From assembly GCA_964494645.1 (NCBI GenBank), contig CAZBSH010000059.1, positions 1 to 12,978 on the forward strand: a stretch of DNA of 12,978 nucleotides, read 5' to 3'. Position 1 is the stretch's first letter, and every line of letters begins with the position of its first letter. This stretch comes from Christensenella sp964494645 (GTDB lineage: Bacteria; Bacillota; Clostridia; Christensenellales; Christensenellaceae). The notes beneath the pieces were generated by a model. The model had not been told where the DNA came from and searched no databases. It saw only the letters and a program-made list of their open reading frames with translations. The position numbers and the translations under genes were made by a program. This document shows positions 1 to 6,715 of this stretch, piece after piece.

Positions 1-282
1 CAAAAACTCTACTCTCCAACACAGAAAGAATGCTGCATCAGATAGAGGGACATTGGTGTCTCTGCCCTTGCGTTCGAATTTCACGATACCGCTTGTAAGA
101 GCAAACAGAGTGTCGTCATTCCCGCGGCCAACATTGTTGCCCGGGTGGATCTTCGTGCCTCTCTGACGCACGAGGATATTGCCCGCGAGAACATACTGTC
201 CATCTGCGCGCTTGACGCCTAAGCGTTTGGATTCGGAATCACGTCCGTTTCTCGAACTACCTACACCTTTCTTATGTGCCAT
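1..282 (-). CDS. rpmA: 50S ribosomal protein L27 (3' end cut by the window edge)
   Basis: Large-subunit ribosomal protein near the peptidyl transferase centre; its N-terminus reaches toward the tRNA acceptor ends. The 94 codons in the window begin MAHKKGVGSSRNGRDSESKR and continue with the family core (LGVKR, LAGNILVRQRGTKIHPG, DDTLFAL, VKFERKGRD to residue 76). The start is fixed: a GAGGTG Shine-Dalgarno site lies 7 bases upstream, and an in-frame TAA sits two codons before the ATG (286-288). So there is no N-terminal extension of the LQLF/LQFFA type that Prp removes in many Bacillota. It lies 36 bp after rplU, with no room for prp between them. Odd: after GRD the family usually ends within about 10 residues, but here an atypical, partly hydrophobic stretch (NVPLSDAAFFLC and on) runs to the edge without a stop. 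The identity of the first 76 residues is certain; the C-terminus is not. Confidence 0.95.
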   Translation of the reverse strand, partial: MAHKKGVGSSRNGRDSESKRLGVKRADGQYVLAGNILVRQRGTKIHPGNNVGRGNDDTLFALTSGIVKFERKGRDTNVPLSDAAFFLCWRVEFL

Positions 283-318
283 TTCTTAACACCTCGCTTT
301 TATACGTTTACCCTCAAA

Positions 319-936
319 TTATTCGGCTTTCTTGTCGTCAGCCGCTTTTGCAGCAGGTTTTTTTTCTGCCGGTTTCTTAGCAGCAGCTGTCTTGCTTGCG
401 GCGGGCTTCTTCGCCGGCGCTTTCTTCTCTGCTGTATCTGCCTTAGCAGCAGGCTTCTTCGCAGCAGGTTTCTTCTCTGCAGCTGCCTTAGGCGCAGCAG
501 GCTTCTTCGCCGGCGCTTTCTTTTCAGCTGTATCCGCTTTCGTTACAGCCTTGCTCGCGGCAGATTTTTCCGCTGTTTCAGCTTTTGCCGCTGCCGCCTT
601 CGTTGCCTTGGGCGCAGCAGTGGCTTTTTCATCGCCAACCTGCGTGATTTCTACTTTCGTAAACGGTTGTCTGTGTCCCTGTTTTTTACGATAGTCTTTC
701 TTAGCCTTATACTTGAACACAATAACTTTTTTCTCTTTATCCTGTGCAAGCACTTTACCTTTGACTGCAACATCTTTTAAAACAGGATCACCGACAGCAA
801 CTTTCTTGCCGTCCGACGTCATCATCGCTTCGAATGATACTTCGGAACCTACCTCAGCATCCAGTTTTTCCACTTTGATAACCATGCCGGGCTCAACTTT
901 ATATTGCTTACCGCCTGACCTTATAATTGCATACAT
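319..936 (-). CDS. rplU: 50S ribosomal protein L21 with a long Ala/Lys/Pro-rich C-terminal tail
   Basis: Ribosomal protein that binds 23S rRNA in the large subunit. Residues 1-103 are a complete L21 (MYAIIRSGGKQYKVEPG at the N-terminus, KYKAKKDYRKKQGHRQ near 76-90, then FTKVEITQV), matching the usual length of about 103. Residues 104-205 are an added tail of 41 Ala, 29 Lys and 10 Pro among 102 residues. It has no aromatic residues, resembles bacterial histone H1-like or AlgP-like tails, and is probably disordered. Within it KADTAEKKAPAKKPAA occurs twice (133-148 and 165-180). The ATG has a perfect GGAGG nine bases upstream. The gene is first in a two-gene unit with rpmA and is driven by the promoter at 1028-1056 through a structured leader. 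The reading frame stays open and codes a consistent composition throughout, so the tail looks genuine and not like frameshift read-through. What the tail does is unknown. Confidence 0.95.
   Translation of the reverse strand: MYAIIRSGGKQYKVEPGMVIKVEKLDAEVGSEVSFEAMMTSDGKKVAVGDPVLKDVAVKGKVLAQDKEKKVIVFKYKAKKDYRKKQGHRQPFTKVEITQVGDEKATAAPKATKAAAAKAETAEKSAASKAVTKADTAEKKAPAKKPAAPKAAAEKKPAAKKPAAKADTAEKKAPAKKPAASKTAAAKKPAEKKPAAKAADDKKAE
397..540 (-). repeat. Internal repeat in the L21 tail (units 493-540 and 397-444)
   Basis: Two 48-base units, 96 bases apart start to start, encode the same 16 residues (KADTAEKKAPAKKPAA). By eye they differ at 7 of 48 bases, all silent. Shorter AAKKPAA/AEKKPAA units lie between and after them. 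The pattern suggests past duplication within the tail, followed by selection to keep the protein sequence. Confidence 0.85.
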
Positions 937-1021
937 CGCACTTTACCTCCCTTACCCAGTCTCGCCGCGTTTGGCCCGCAAACCAACGTCTGCGCGTTTG
1001 TCGCCTATGCGAGCGGCTCAG
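937..1021 (-). promoter_or_regulatory. rplU 5' leader, candidate ribosomal protein (L21) leader RNA
   Basis: About 85 nt lie between the expected transcription start (near 1021) and the rplU ATG. On the RNA strand a GUUUG (979-983) can pair with a downstream CAAAC (969-973, loop CGGGC). A second CAAAC lies upstream (996-1000) and could compete for it or form its own hairpin (CAAACG with CGUUGG, one mismatch). GCCGC near the 5' end can close on GCGGC near 964-968. Bacillota commonly carry an L21 leader RNA (an Rfam family) at this position, so autogenous control is plausible. I judged this by position and hand-drawn pairings, not by a covariance model. Confidence 0.5.
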
Positions 1022-1027
1022 TTAAAT

Positions 1028-1056
1028 ATGTTACCATATCCATTTGCTTGTGTCAA
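1028..1056 (-). promoter_or_regulatory. Sigma-A type promoter for rplU-rpmA
   Basis: On the minus strand a perfect -35 TTGACA (1051-1056) is followed by a 17-base spacer and TAACAT (1028-1033, four of six matches to TATAAT). The -35 overlaps the rng stop codon at 1053-1055, so the ribosomal unit can be transcribed apart from the upstream genes. Start of transcription is expected near 1021. Confidence 0.75.
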
Positions 1057-2582
1057 CAGAAAACCTGCGTTCCGGAAAGCGCGCTCTTGTCCGTCACCTG
1101 CGTAACGACGATCTGTTCCGGGTGTGCGTTCTTTGCGCTCCGAATAAAGAAATGCGCATTTTCATAATGCGGCAAAATTGCCTGATTCTGGTTGTTGTGC
1201 GCCACAATGTATTCTGCAAGCGGTCCGCTCACTTCTACGATAAACATCCCGTGCGCATCGCTGCTGACCGTACGACTGATTTCCCTGCGCACACGCATCG
1301 CCATATTATCTAAATTATATACCTTGCCGCTGCCGCCACAGCACGGACATGTTGATTGCGTCAGCGCTGACAATTTGCGGCGCGTCTTTTTGCGCGTCAT
1401 CTCCACAAGTCCCAGCTCTGTCATGCCAAGCACGTTGGACTTCGTCCTGTCGTTTTTCAACGCTTCGTTGAGCGCATCCACAACCTTTTGCTTATTGTCT
1501 TCCTCTTCCATATCAATAAAGTCAATCACGATGATACCGCTTAAATCCCTAAGGCGCAACTGCCGCGCGATTTCCCCCGCCGCCTCAATATTTGCGTTAA
1601 GAATCGTGTCCTGCAAATTATCCTCACCGATATATTTGCCTGTATTCACGTCAATAACCGTAAGCGCTTCCGTCTCGTCGATCACAAGATAGCATCCGTT
1701 TTTAAGCCACACCTTGCGTTGCAGTGCCTTTGTAATTTTATCTTCTATATTAAAATAATCAAAAATATTTCCTTCTTCTTCAAACAACTTGAGCCTGTCC
1801 ACCATATTCGGCGAAAGAATATTCACCACAGCCATCACTTTTTCATAATAGTCCTTGTCGTTGATGATAAATTCTTGCACATCCGAGGTAAACATGTCGC
1901 GCACCGTACGGAACAACAGCGTCTCTTCCGCGTGGATGAGGCGCGGCGCTGTCACAAAATCAGACTTTTCCTGTACCTTCTGCCATAAACGCACAAGAAA
2001 CTTAAGCTCAGAGGCGATCTCCTCATTAGAAGCCTGCTCCGCAACCGTACGCACAATCACGCCCATGTCAGACGGCTTGACCTCCGCGATAAATTCCTTT
2101 AATTGTTCCCGCTTTTGTTCGTCGCCAATCCTGCGTGAAACACCTATATGGTCAACCGTGGGCATCAAAACAAGAAGCCTGCCCGGCAATGTGATATGCG
2201 TCGTCACACGCGCACCCTTACTGCCGCCCGGCTGCTTTAATACCTGCACCATAATTTCCTGATTGGGTTTTAAAAGCTCTTTGATATTAGGTACTTCCAG
2301 CTTCTTTTTGACATTTGAAGGATCCTGCGCCTCGTCAAAAATAAAATCCGATTCATCACACAAGATATCCCCGGCATATAAGAACGCATTTTTTTCAAGC
2401 CCTACGTCCACAAAAGCCGCCTGCATTCCCGGAAGGATATTAGCAACCCTTCCTTTGTAAATATTACCGACCAAGCGCTCTTTGCCGCGCATTTCAACAA
2501 GGATCTCGACCAAGTCGTTAGCCTCCATCAAAGCGACACGCGCTTCATGCGTGTTCGCGTCGGCTATGATTTTTTTGATCAT
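1053..2582 (-). CDS. rng: Ribonuclease E/G family protein (RNase G-like)
   Basis: Single-strand-specific endoribonuclease for rRNA and tRNA processing and mRNA decay. At 509 residues it matches a catalytic core alone, without the long C-terminal scaffold of E. coli RNase E. In order: an N-terminal S1-like RNA-binding region (GNIYKGRVANILPGMQAAFVDVG, 39-61), a 5'-sensor/RNase H-like middle part, and the DNase I-like catalytic part. That part carries the two expected metal-binding aspartates, D311 in VIDVNTGKYIG and D354 in VIDFIDM. The zinc-link CPCCGGSG (412-419, fitting CPxCxGxG) needed for dimer assembly follows. An AAGGAG site lies nine bases before the ATG. It starts 35 bases after the DUF2344 gene stop and is probably cotranscribed with it. 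RNase G next to rplU-rpmA is a common arrangement in Clostridia. Confidence 0.96.
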   Translation of the reverse strand: MIKKIIADANTHEARVALMEANDLVEILVEMRGKERLVGNIYKGRVANILPGMQAAFVDVGLEKNAFLYAGDILCDESDFIFDEAQDPSNVKKKLEVPNIKELLKPNQEIMVQVLKQPGGSKGARVTTHITLPGRLLVLMPTVDHIGVSRRIGDEQKREQLKEFIAEVKPSDMGVIVRTVAEQASNEEIASELKFLVRLWQKVQEKSDFVTAPRLIHAEETLLFRTVRDMFTSDVQEFIINDKDYYEKVMAVVNILSPNMVDRLKLFEEEGNIFDYFNIEDKITKALQRKVWLKNGCYLVIDETEALTVIDVNTGKYIGEDNLQDTILNANIEAAGEIARQLRLRDLSGIIVIDFIDMEEEDNKQKVVDALNEALKNDRTKSNVLGMTELGLVEMTRKKTRRKLSALTQSTCPCCGGSGKVYNLDNMAMRVRREISRTVSSDAHGMFIVEVSGPLAEYIVAHNNQNQAILPHYENAHFFIRSAKNAHPEQIVVTQVTDKSALSGTQVFC

Positions 2583-2617
2583 TCAAAAAAACTCCTTACA
2601 CTATAAAAATTTCCAAA

Positions 2618-3304
2618 CTATATTATACTGAATGGCTTTATTTCGCCATCCTTACGCGCAAAACAATCTTCCCTGCAGATATCGTATCCTGCGGAAATTC
2701 CCGCGGCTGCCATAAGCGCCGTCGCAACCACCGCCGGATTGAGCGCACCATCCGATGCATTCTTTAAATGCATAGAAATGCTTTTCCCATCCGATGTCTC
2801 CATATCAAGCACCAGAGGTCGGAGATCGATCTCCTTGCCACGGCGATCGACCGCTGGGTATGCTTTCGCCCCCATCAATTCATGGACCGCATTTTTTATT
2901 TTATCACAATCCTGTTCATTTTCAAAATGAAAATGTATAAAATAGCATGCGCTGTAATTTTGTGCCATCAACTTTTTCGCGCCTTCGCCTGCCATATGCA
3001 CATCGAGAATACGGATGTCGCGCGGCATTACCGCATCCAGCTCTTCTCTGACCCGCTTTTCTTCCACCGGGCTTGTAAGTCCGATCTCTAAATAATCCCC
3101 ATTTGTCGCATACCCCACCGAAAGCGGCGACGCAAACGACATAACGATATGCGGGTTAAACCCCTGCGAATATTCCGCGGGCAACTGTGCCCTTCTGACC
3201 GCGCGCCCGAACGTCCGCTGCATATCCAGATGCGAAATATATTTTGCCGCGCCGTGACGGCTGTATTTGACGATTATCTTATATTTTTTTGCTTGTTCAC
3301 TCAT
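2618..3304 (-). CDS. DUF2344 / TIGR03936-type radical SAM-linked protein
   Basis: Member of the family usually encoded beside, or fused to, the TIGR03960 radical SAM protein; the biochemical role is unknown to me. The family pattern is clear near the N-terminus: YSRHGAAKYISHLDMQRTFGRAVRR (14-38), then LPAEYSQGFNPH (41-52) and SFASPLSVG (56-64). I chose the ATG at 3304 (228 residues) because it overlaps the upstream stop as ATGA, the hallmark of translational coupling, and fits the family N-terminus. An in-frame start 51 bases further upstream would give 245 residues with an atypical lead. Two cysteines near the C-terminus (CREDC) are visible; their role is unknown. Coupling to the radical SAM gene suggests the two act together. 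Confidence 0.9.
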   Translation of the reverse strand: MSEQAKKYKIIVKYSRHGAAKYISHLDMQRTFGRAVRRAQLPAEYSQGFNPHIVMSFASPLSVGYATNGDYLEIGLTSPVEEKRVREELDAVMPRDIRILDVHMAGEGAKKLMAQNYSACYFIHFHFENEQDCDKIKNAVHELMGAKAYPAVDRRGKEIDLRPLVLDMETSDGKSISMHLKNASDGALNPAVVATALMAAAGISAGYDICREDCFARKDGEIKPFSII

Positions 3305-5124
3305 ACTTTCCCCTGCACAAATCCGCAACTTTTTTGAAGACCGCACGCGCTGCACGCAATCCTACACTCAGGCGTGACCTGTCCTTCATATGCTTTTGCT
3401 CGCTCTCTTTTCAAAAAGGCTATATCGATCCCAAAATCGATGTGCGCAAAGGGCATAACCTCGTTTGCATCCCTTACCCTGCACGCATAAAACGCCGGAT
3501 CAATCCCGTTTTTTTCAAACGCGTCCTGATACCGTTCATACGAAAAATGCTCGTGCCACGAATCGAATACCGCTCCGTTTTTGTATGCGTCCAGCAACAC
3601 AGCCGCGATTTTTCTATCGCCGCGAGCAAGCACACCTTCCAAAAAGCTCAGCTGCGCGTCGTGATAGTTGAACTTCACACCTTTTATTTTCAACCGTTCC
3701 CTTAAATACTGCTGTTTTTGCCGCAATGTTTCAATATCGTCCATCGCCTCCCACATAAAGGGCGTGCATGGCTTTGGCACAAAGCAGGACGCAGAGACCG
3801 TAATGCCAACCATCCCGCGCCTCGCTTCCTTGGGTACGCTATAGTATGCCTCACGGATATCCCGCACCAATGCCGCGATCCCGTCAAGGTCTTCATATGT
3901 TTCCGTAGGCAAACCAATCATAAAATACAGCTTTACAGAGTTAACACCCGACGAAAAAGCACGCGTCACCGTGCCGATGATATCCTCGTGCCTGATATTT
4001 TTGTTGATCACATCCCGCAGCCTTTGTGTTCCTGCCTCCGGCGCAAAGGTAAGCCCCGTTTTACGCACCTGCTGCAATTGGTTTGCAAAATCCTTTTCAA
4101 AGCTGTCAATACGCAGCGACGGCATAGATACCGATACACGCTGCTGCGAAAATTCGTCGATCAGACCGCTTACCAAGTCATCAATTTGCGAATAATCTCC
4201 GGAGGAAAGCGACGATAAAGATATCTCATCATAGCCCGTCGAAGCGATCACCTTACGTGCTGTTTCACGTACTGTCTCCGCCTTGCGCTCACGCACAGGA
4301 CGCATCGCAAACCCTGCCTGGCAAAACCTGCACCCGCGCGGACAACCGCGCATGATCTCCAGCACGCAACGGTCGTGCACGGTGTTGATATACGGAAGCA
4401 CCGGCTTTGTAACCGTACGTTCGCCGTCAAAGTCTTCTATCACGCGCTTTACAACGACCTGCGGCACACCCTGCTCTGCCACGATTTTGCATATCGTACC
4501 ATCTTCTTTATATTCCGGTCGATAAAGCGATGGGACATACACACCGTCAAGCTGTGCCGCCGCCTTCAAAAAAGCATCCCGCACAAAACCACGCTTCTTG
4601 TGACTTGCATAAAGCGCACACACCTCTCTCGAAGCCTGTTCTCCCTCCCCGATTACAAACAAATCAAAAAAATCCGCGACCGGCTCAGGATTGACAACGC
4701 ACGCGCCGCCACCTACGACAAGCGGATCACCGTCTTTGCGTTCACAAGCCAGCAGTGGTATCTTTCCCATCTCCAACATGGCAAGCACATTAGAATAGGA
4801 CATTTCATACGACAAATTGATACCCACGATATCAAACTCACACAGCGGTTTCCCTGTCTCCAAAGAGCGCAGCACTTCGCCGCTCGCGCGCATTTCCGCA
4901 AGCATGTCTACCCACGGACAAAAGACCCGCTGCGCATATACCTCCCCCATGTCGTTTAACACTTCATACAATATATTCAAGCCAACGTGACTCATACCCA
5001 CTTCATACGTGTCGGCAAAGCAAAGCGCAAAGTTAACATCGACCTTTTCTGTATCTTTTATGACGCTGTTAAGTTCCCCGCCGACATACCGCGCCGGCTT
5101 TTCGACCTTGTCCAGTAAACTCAA
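3301..5124 (-). CDS. TIGR03960-type B12-binding-like / radical SAM protein
   Basis: Radical SAM enzyme of unknown substrate; the family is widespread next to DUF2344 and RNase G. The N-terminal part (about 20-170) resembles a cobalamin-binding-like domain (LCFADTYEVGMSHVGLNILY, LVVGGGACVVNPEP). The radical SAM core has the 4Fe-4S motif CPRGCRFC, cysteines at 261, 265 and 268, followed by QAGFAMRPVRER. APEAGTQRLRDVINK (361-375) and YFMIGLPTET (400-409) are further core motifs. The C-terminus carries another cysteine cluster (C587, C591, C594, C600) that could bind a second metal or cluster. Length 607 fits the unfused form. The start is a TTG at 5122-5124 with GGAGG six bases upstream, 15 bases after the rodA stop. 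Its own stop overlaps the next start (ATGA). Family membership is firm; function is not. Confidence 0.93.
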   Translation of the reverse strand: MSLLDKVEKPARYVGGELNSVIKDTEKVDVNFALCFADTYEVGMSHVGLNILYEVLNDMGEVYAQRVFCPWVDMLAEMRASGEVLRSLETGKPLCEFDIVGINLSYEMSYSNVLAMLEMGKIPLLACERKDGDPLVVGGGACVVNPEPVADFFDLFVIGEGEQASREVCALYASHKKRGFVRDAFLKAAAQLDGVYVPSLYRPEYKEDGTICKIVAEQGVPQVVVKRVIEDFDGERTVTKPVLPYINTVHDRCVLEIMRGCPRGCRFCQAGFAMRPVRERKAETVRETARKVIASTGYDEISLSSLSSGDYSQIDDLVSGLIDEFSQQRVSVSMPSLRIDSFEKDFANQLQQVRKTGLTFAPEAGTQRLRDVINKNIRHEDIIGTVTRAFSSGVNSVKLYFMIGLPTETYEDLDGIAALVRDIREAYYSVPKEARRGMVGITVSASCFVPKPCTPFMWEAMDDIETLRQKQQYLRERLKIKGVKFNYHDAQLSFLEGVLARGDRKIAAVLLDAYKNGAVFDSWHEHFSYERYQDAFEKNGIDPAFYACRVRDANEVMPFAHIDFGIDIAFLKRERAKAYEGQVTPECRIACSACGLQKSCGFVQGKV

Positions 5125-5130
5125 TCCGTT

Positions 5131-5138
5131 CCTCCTCT
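5131..5138 (-). promoter_or_regulatory. Ribosome binding site supporting a TTG start
   Basis: AGAGGAGG on the minus strand stands six bases before the TTG at 5124. It decides the start of the radical SAM gene: the protein then begins MSLLDKVEKPARYVGGELNS, the expected family N-terminus, and no ATG would fit. Confidence 0.8.
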
Positions 5139-5139
5139 T

Positions 5140-6330
5140 CTACTGCCCCTGCCATCGCTGCCTGCGCATATCCACACTCAACACAAACCCAAACGCAACG
5201 CAATTCATGATCATGCTGGAACCTCCCGATGAGAAAAACGGCAAAGGAATACCTGTAACAGGCAACATCCCAATGTTCATACCGATGTTTTCCACCACAT
5301 GGAACAATGTCATCGCCGCTACACCAATGATGATATATGCGCCAAAATCGTCTTTTGCGCGTAACGAAAGCATAAACGTGCGTCCAATCAGCAGGAAATA
5401 TAGTACGATCAATATGATCCCGCCCAAAAATCCAAACGCCTCCACCGTCACGGCAAAAATAAAGTCATTGTTTCCAAACGGCACATATCCAAGCTGCGAA
5501 AGCGATCCGGGTGTAAACAGCCCCTTACCAAATGTGCCTCCCGAACCGATCGCCAGCTTTGCCTGATCCATTTGCAGTGTGGCGTCGTTGGAAGTAACTA
5601 CCTCCGATGACGGGTTGAAAAACGCCAATATTCTGGTCCACTGATAATTTCCTTCCGGGTCATTCGCAATATACACAAGATATGCGCCGACGATGGCAAT
5701 GACGATAGCAATAAGGATCAGCCACACTTTCCAGCTCGTCTTTGCCATAAACAACATTACCGCAAATGCGAAAACGTATACGATTGCCGTACCCATATCC
5801 GGCTGCGCTGCAATCAGCGCTACCGGAATCGCCAACCGCCACAGCGCGGGCAATATTTCCTTAAAAGTCTGTATCCCGTTTTCGTTCCCCTCCGTCTTAT
5901 CCGCCAGCAACTTGGCAAGCACGATAACCATCAGAATCTTGCAGACCTCGCCGGGCTGAAACCCACGGTTACCGATCATAAACCAGCCTGTCGTACCGTT
6001 TTGCTCGCTCCCAAAGAAATAAACCGCGACCAAAAGCGCAACGGTAGCCCAGTATATCCAGTTGGTAAGATGAGCAATGCTGTGATAATCCACCAGCATC
6101 ACAAAAAATATCAGCACAAGCCCGATTCCAAAAAAGACCAGTTGCCACATTGCGTCGCTTAAGTTCAGGTTTGCAAAGAACTCCGCAAAGCCCTGTTCAT
6201 CTCCGGTAAACGGGCTAGCCGTTACATTGACAATGGAAAGCAAACTATATCCTACTAAGATGAAAATAATCACCACGAGAAACCAGTCCACAAACTTCCA
6301 CATGTTTTTGTTAATGAGCTTGCCTTTCAT
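5140..6330 (-). CDS. rodA: RodA, SEDS-family peptidoglycan glycosyltransferase
   Basis: Integral membrane enzyme that polymerises lipid II into glycan strands for side-wall growth, paired with PBP2. From the ATG at 6330 it has 396 residues with about ten membrane segments. SEDS motifs: FQPGEVCKI (124-132), QPDMGTA (176-182), GSGGTFGKGL (262-271), DFIFAV (289-294) with the conserved Asp D289, and IGMNIGMLPVTGIPLPF (349-365) followed by SSGGSS. The start is set by AAGGGGAG just upstream; an in-frame GTG at 6363 lies inside the terminator stem and is less likely. Some positions deviate from the usual family: FQPGEV for FQPSEF, PFGNND where RodA often has PE..HTD, and a loop of about 27 residues between the first two helices. 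Called RodA over FtsW because mrdA and mreCD are nearby. Confidence 0.9.
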   Translation of the reverse strand: MKGKLINKNMWKFVDWFLVVIIFILVGYSLLSIVNVTASPFTGDEQGFAEFFANLNLSDAMWQLVFFGIGLVLIFFVMLVDYHSIAHLTNWIYWATVALLVAVYFFGSEQNGTTGWFMIGNRGFQPGEVCKILMVIVLAKLLADKTEGNENGIQTFKEILPALWRLAIPVALIAAQPDMGTAIVYVFAFAVMLFMAKTSWKVWLILIAIVIAIVGAYLVYIANDPEGNYQWTRILAFFNPSSEVVTSNDATLQMDQAKLAIGSGGTFGKGLFTPGSLSQLGYVPFGNNDFIFAVTVEAFGFLGGIILIVLYFLLIGRTFMLSLRAKDDFGAYIIIGVAAMTLFHVVENIGMNIGMLPVTGIPLPFFSSGGSSMIMNCVAFGFVLSVDMRRQRWQGQ

Positions 6331-6332
6331 AT

Positions 6333-6340
6333 CTCCCCTT
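6333..6340 (-). promoter_or_regulatory. Ribosome binding site of rodA
   Basis: AAGGGGAG on the minus strand, two bases before the ATG at 6330 if the last GGAG is used, four if AGGGG is used. Spacing is short, but this is the only such site here. It favours the 6330 start over the in-frame GTG at 6363. Confidence 0.6.
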
Positions 6341-6348
6341 CGTTTTAC

Positions 6349-6380
6349 AAAAAGACCGCGCACGCAGGCGCGGGCTTTTT
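6349..6380 (-). terminator. Rho-independent terminator between minE and rodA
   Basis: CCGCGC (6356-6361) pairs perfectly with GCGCGG (6368-6373) around a six-base loop. One A/G mismatch follows, then AAAAAG pairs with CTTTTT. On the minus strand the stem is followed by CUUUUUG. It would stop minCDE transcripts; the U and A runs on both sides make it potentially bidirectional. It lies in the rodA leader, ending 18 bases before the rodA ATG. Confidence 0.85.
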
Positions 6381-6402
6381 AGGTCTGAATCATGTTTTAC
6401 GT

Positions 6403-6420
6403 CCGGCACTTATCTGCCGG
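6403..6420 (-). other. Stem-loop over the minE stop codon
   Basis: A perfect six-base stem (CCGGCA with TGCCGG) with a six-base loop that contains the minE TAA. No U-run follows, so it is not itself a terminator. It may stabilise the minE mRNA end or pause transcription ahead of the terminator 23 bases further on. Confidence 0.55.
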
Positions 6421-6700
6421 CATTTTTCACCATTTGCTTGATTTTCTTGATCGGAATATTCATAGCAAGCTGCGAAGAGATCCCTTCCTCTTCCTCGTTC
6501 TGCACATTTTTAAAGTCAATGGCAAACTCAGACTCGTCAATCTCCACATATTTCGAGATCACCTGCATAATATCGCGCTTGATCATATTGATCATATCGT
6601 CGTTGGAGGTCGTCCCCGCACGGTCATATATCAATACCAGCTTCAGCCGATCCTTTGCGACCTGACTGCTTTTTTTCTTACTATTAAAAAACCATCCCAT
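6410..6700 (-). CDS. minE: Cell division topological specificity factor MinE
   Basis: Stimulates MinD ATPase at the membrane and drives Min oscillation, so that MinC inhibits FtsZ away from mid-cell. Length 96 residues, close to the usual 85-95. The N-terminal MinD-activating segment is clear (VAKDRLKLVLIYDRAG, 14-29). The C-terminal topological domain follows (IKRDIMQVISKYVEIDE near 40-56, then LAMNIPIKKIK near 78-88). The start has GGAGGGG seven bases upstream and follows the minD stop by 15 bases, so translation is probably linked. Presence of MinE with MinC and MinD means the E. coli type of oscillating system, not the DivIVA/MinJ type of Bacillus. Confidence 0.95.
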   Translation of the reverse strand: MGWFFNSKKKSSQVAKDRLKLVLIYDRAGTTSNDDMINMIKRDIMQVISKYVEIDESEFAIDFKNVQNEEEEGISSQLAMNIPIKKIKQMVKNAGR

Positions 6701-6715
6701 ATCAAAACCCCTCCG

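Noticed and set aside
332..694. Open plus-strand frame rich in Ala and Phe opposite rplU
   Set aside because: It mirrors the Lys/Ala codons of the L21 tail on the other strand, has no ribosome site, and resembles no known family.
2618..2640. TATAAT-like sequence upstream of rng
   Set aside because: It falls within the last codons of the DUF2344 gene (the same bases read as Ile-Ile-stop), and no acceptable -35 lies 16-18 bases upstream.
6331..6363. Upstream GTG start for rodA at 6363
   Set aside because: It lies inside the terminator stem and lacks a ribosome site; the ATG at 6330 has one.
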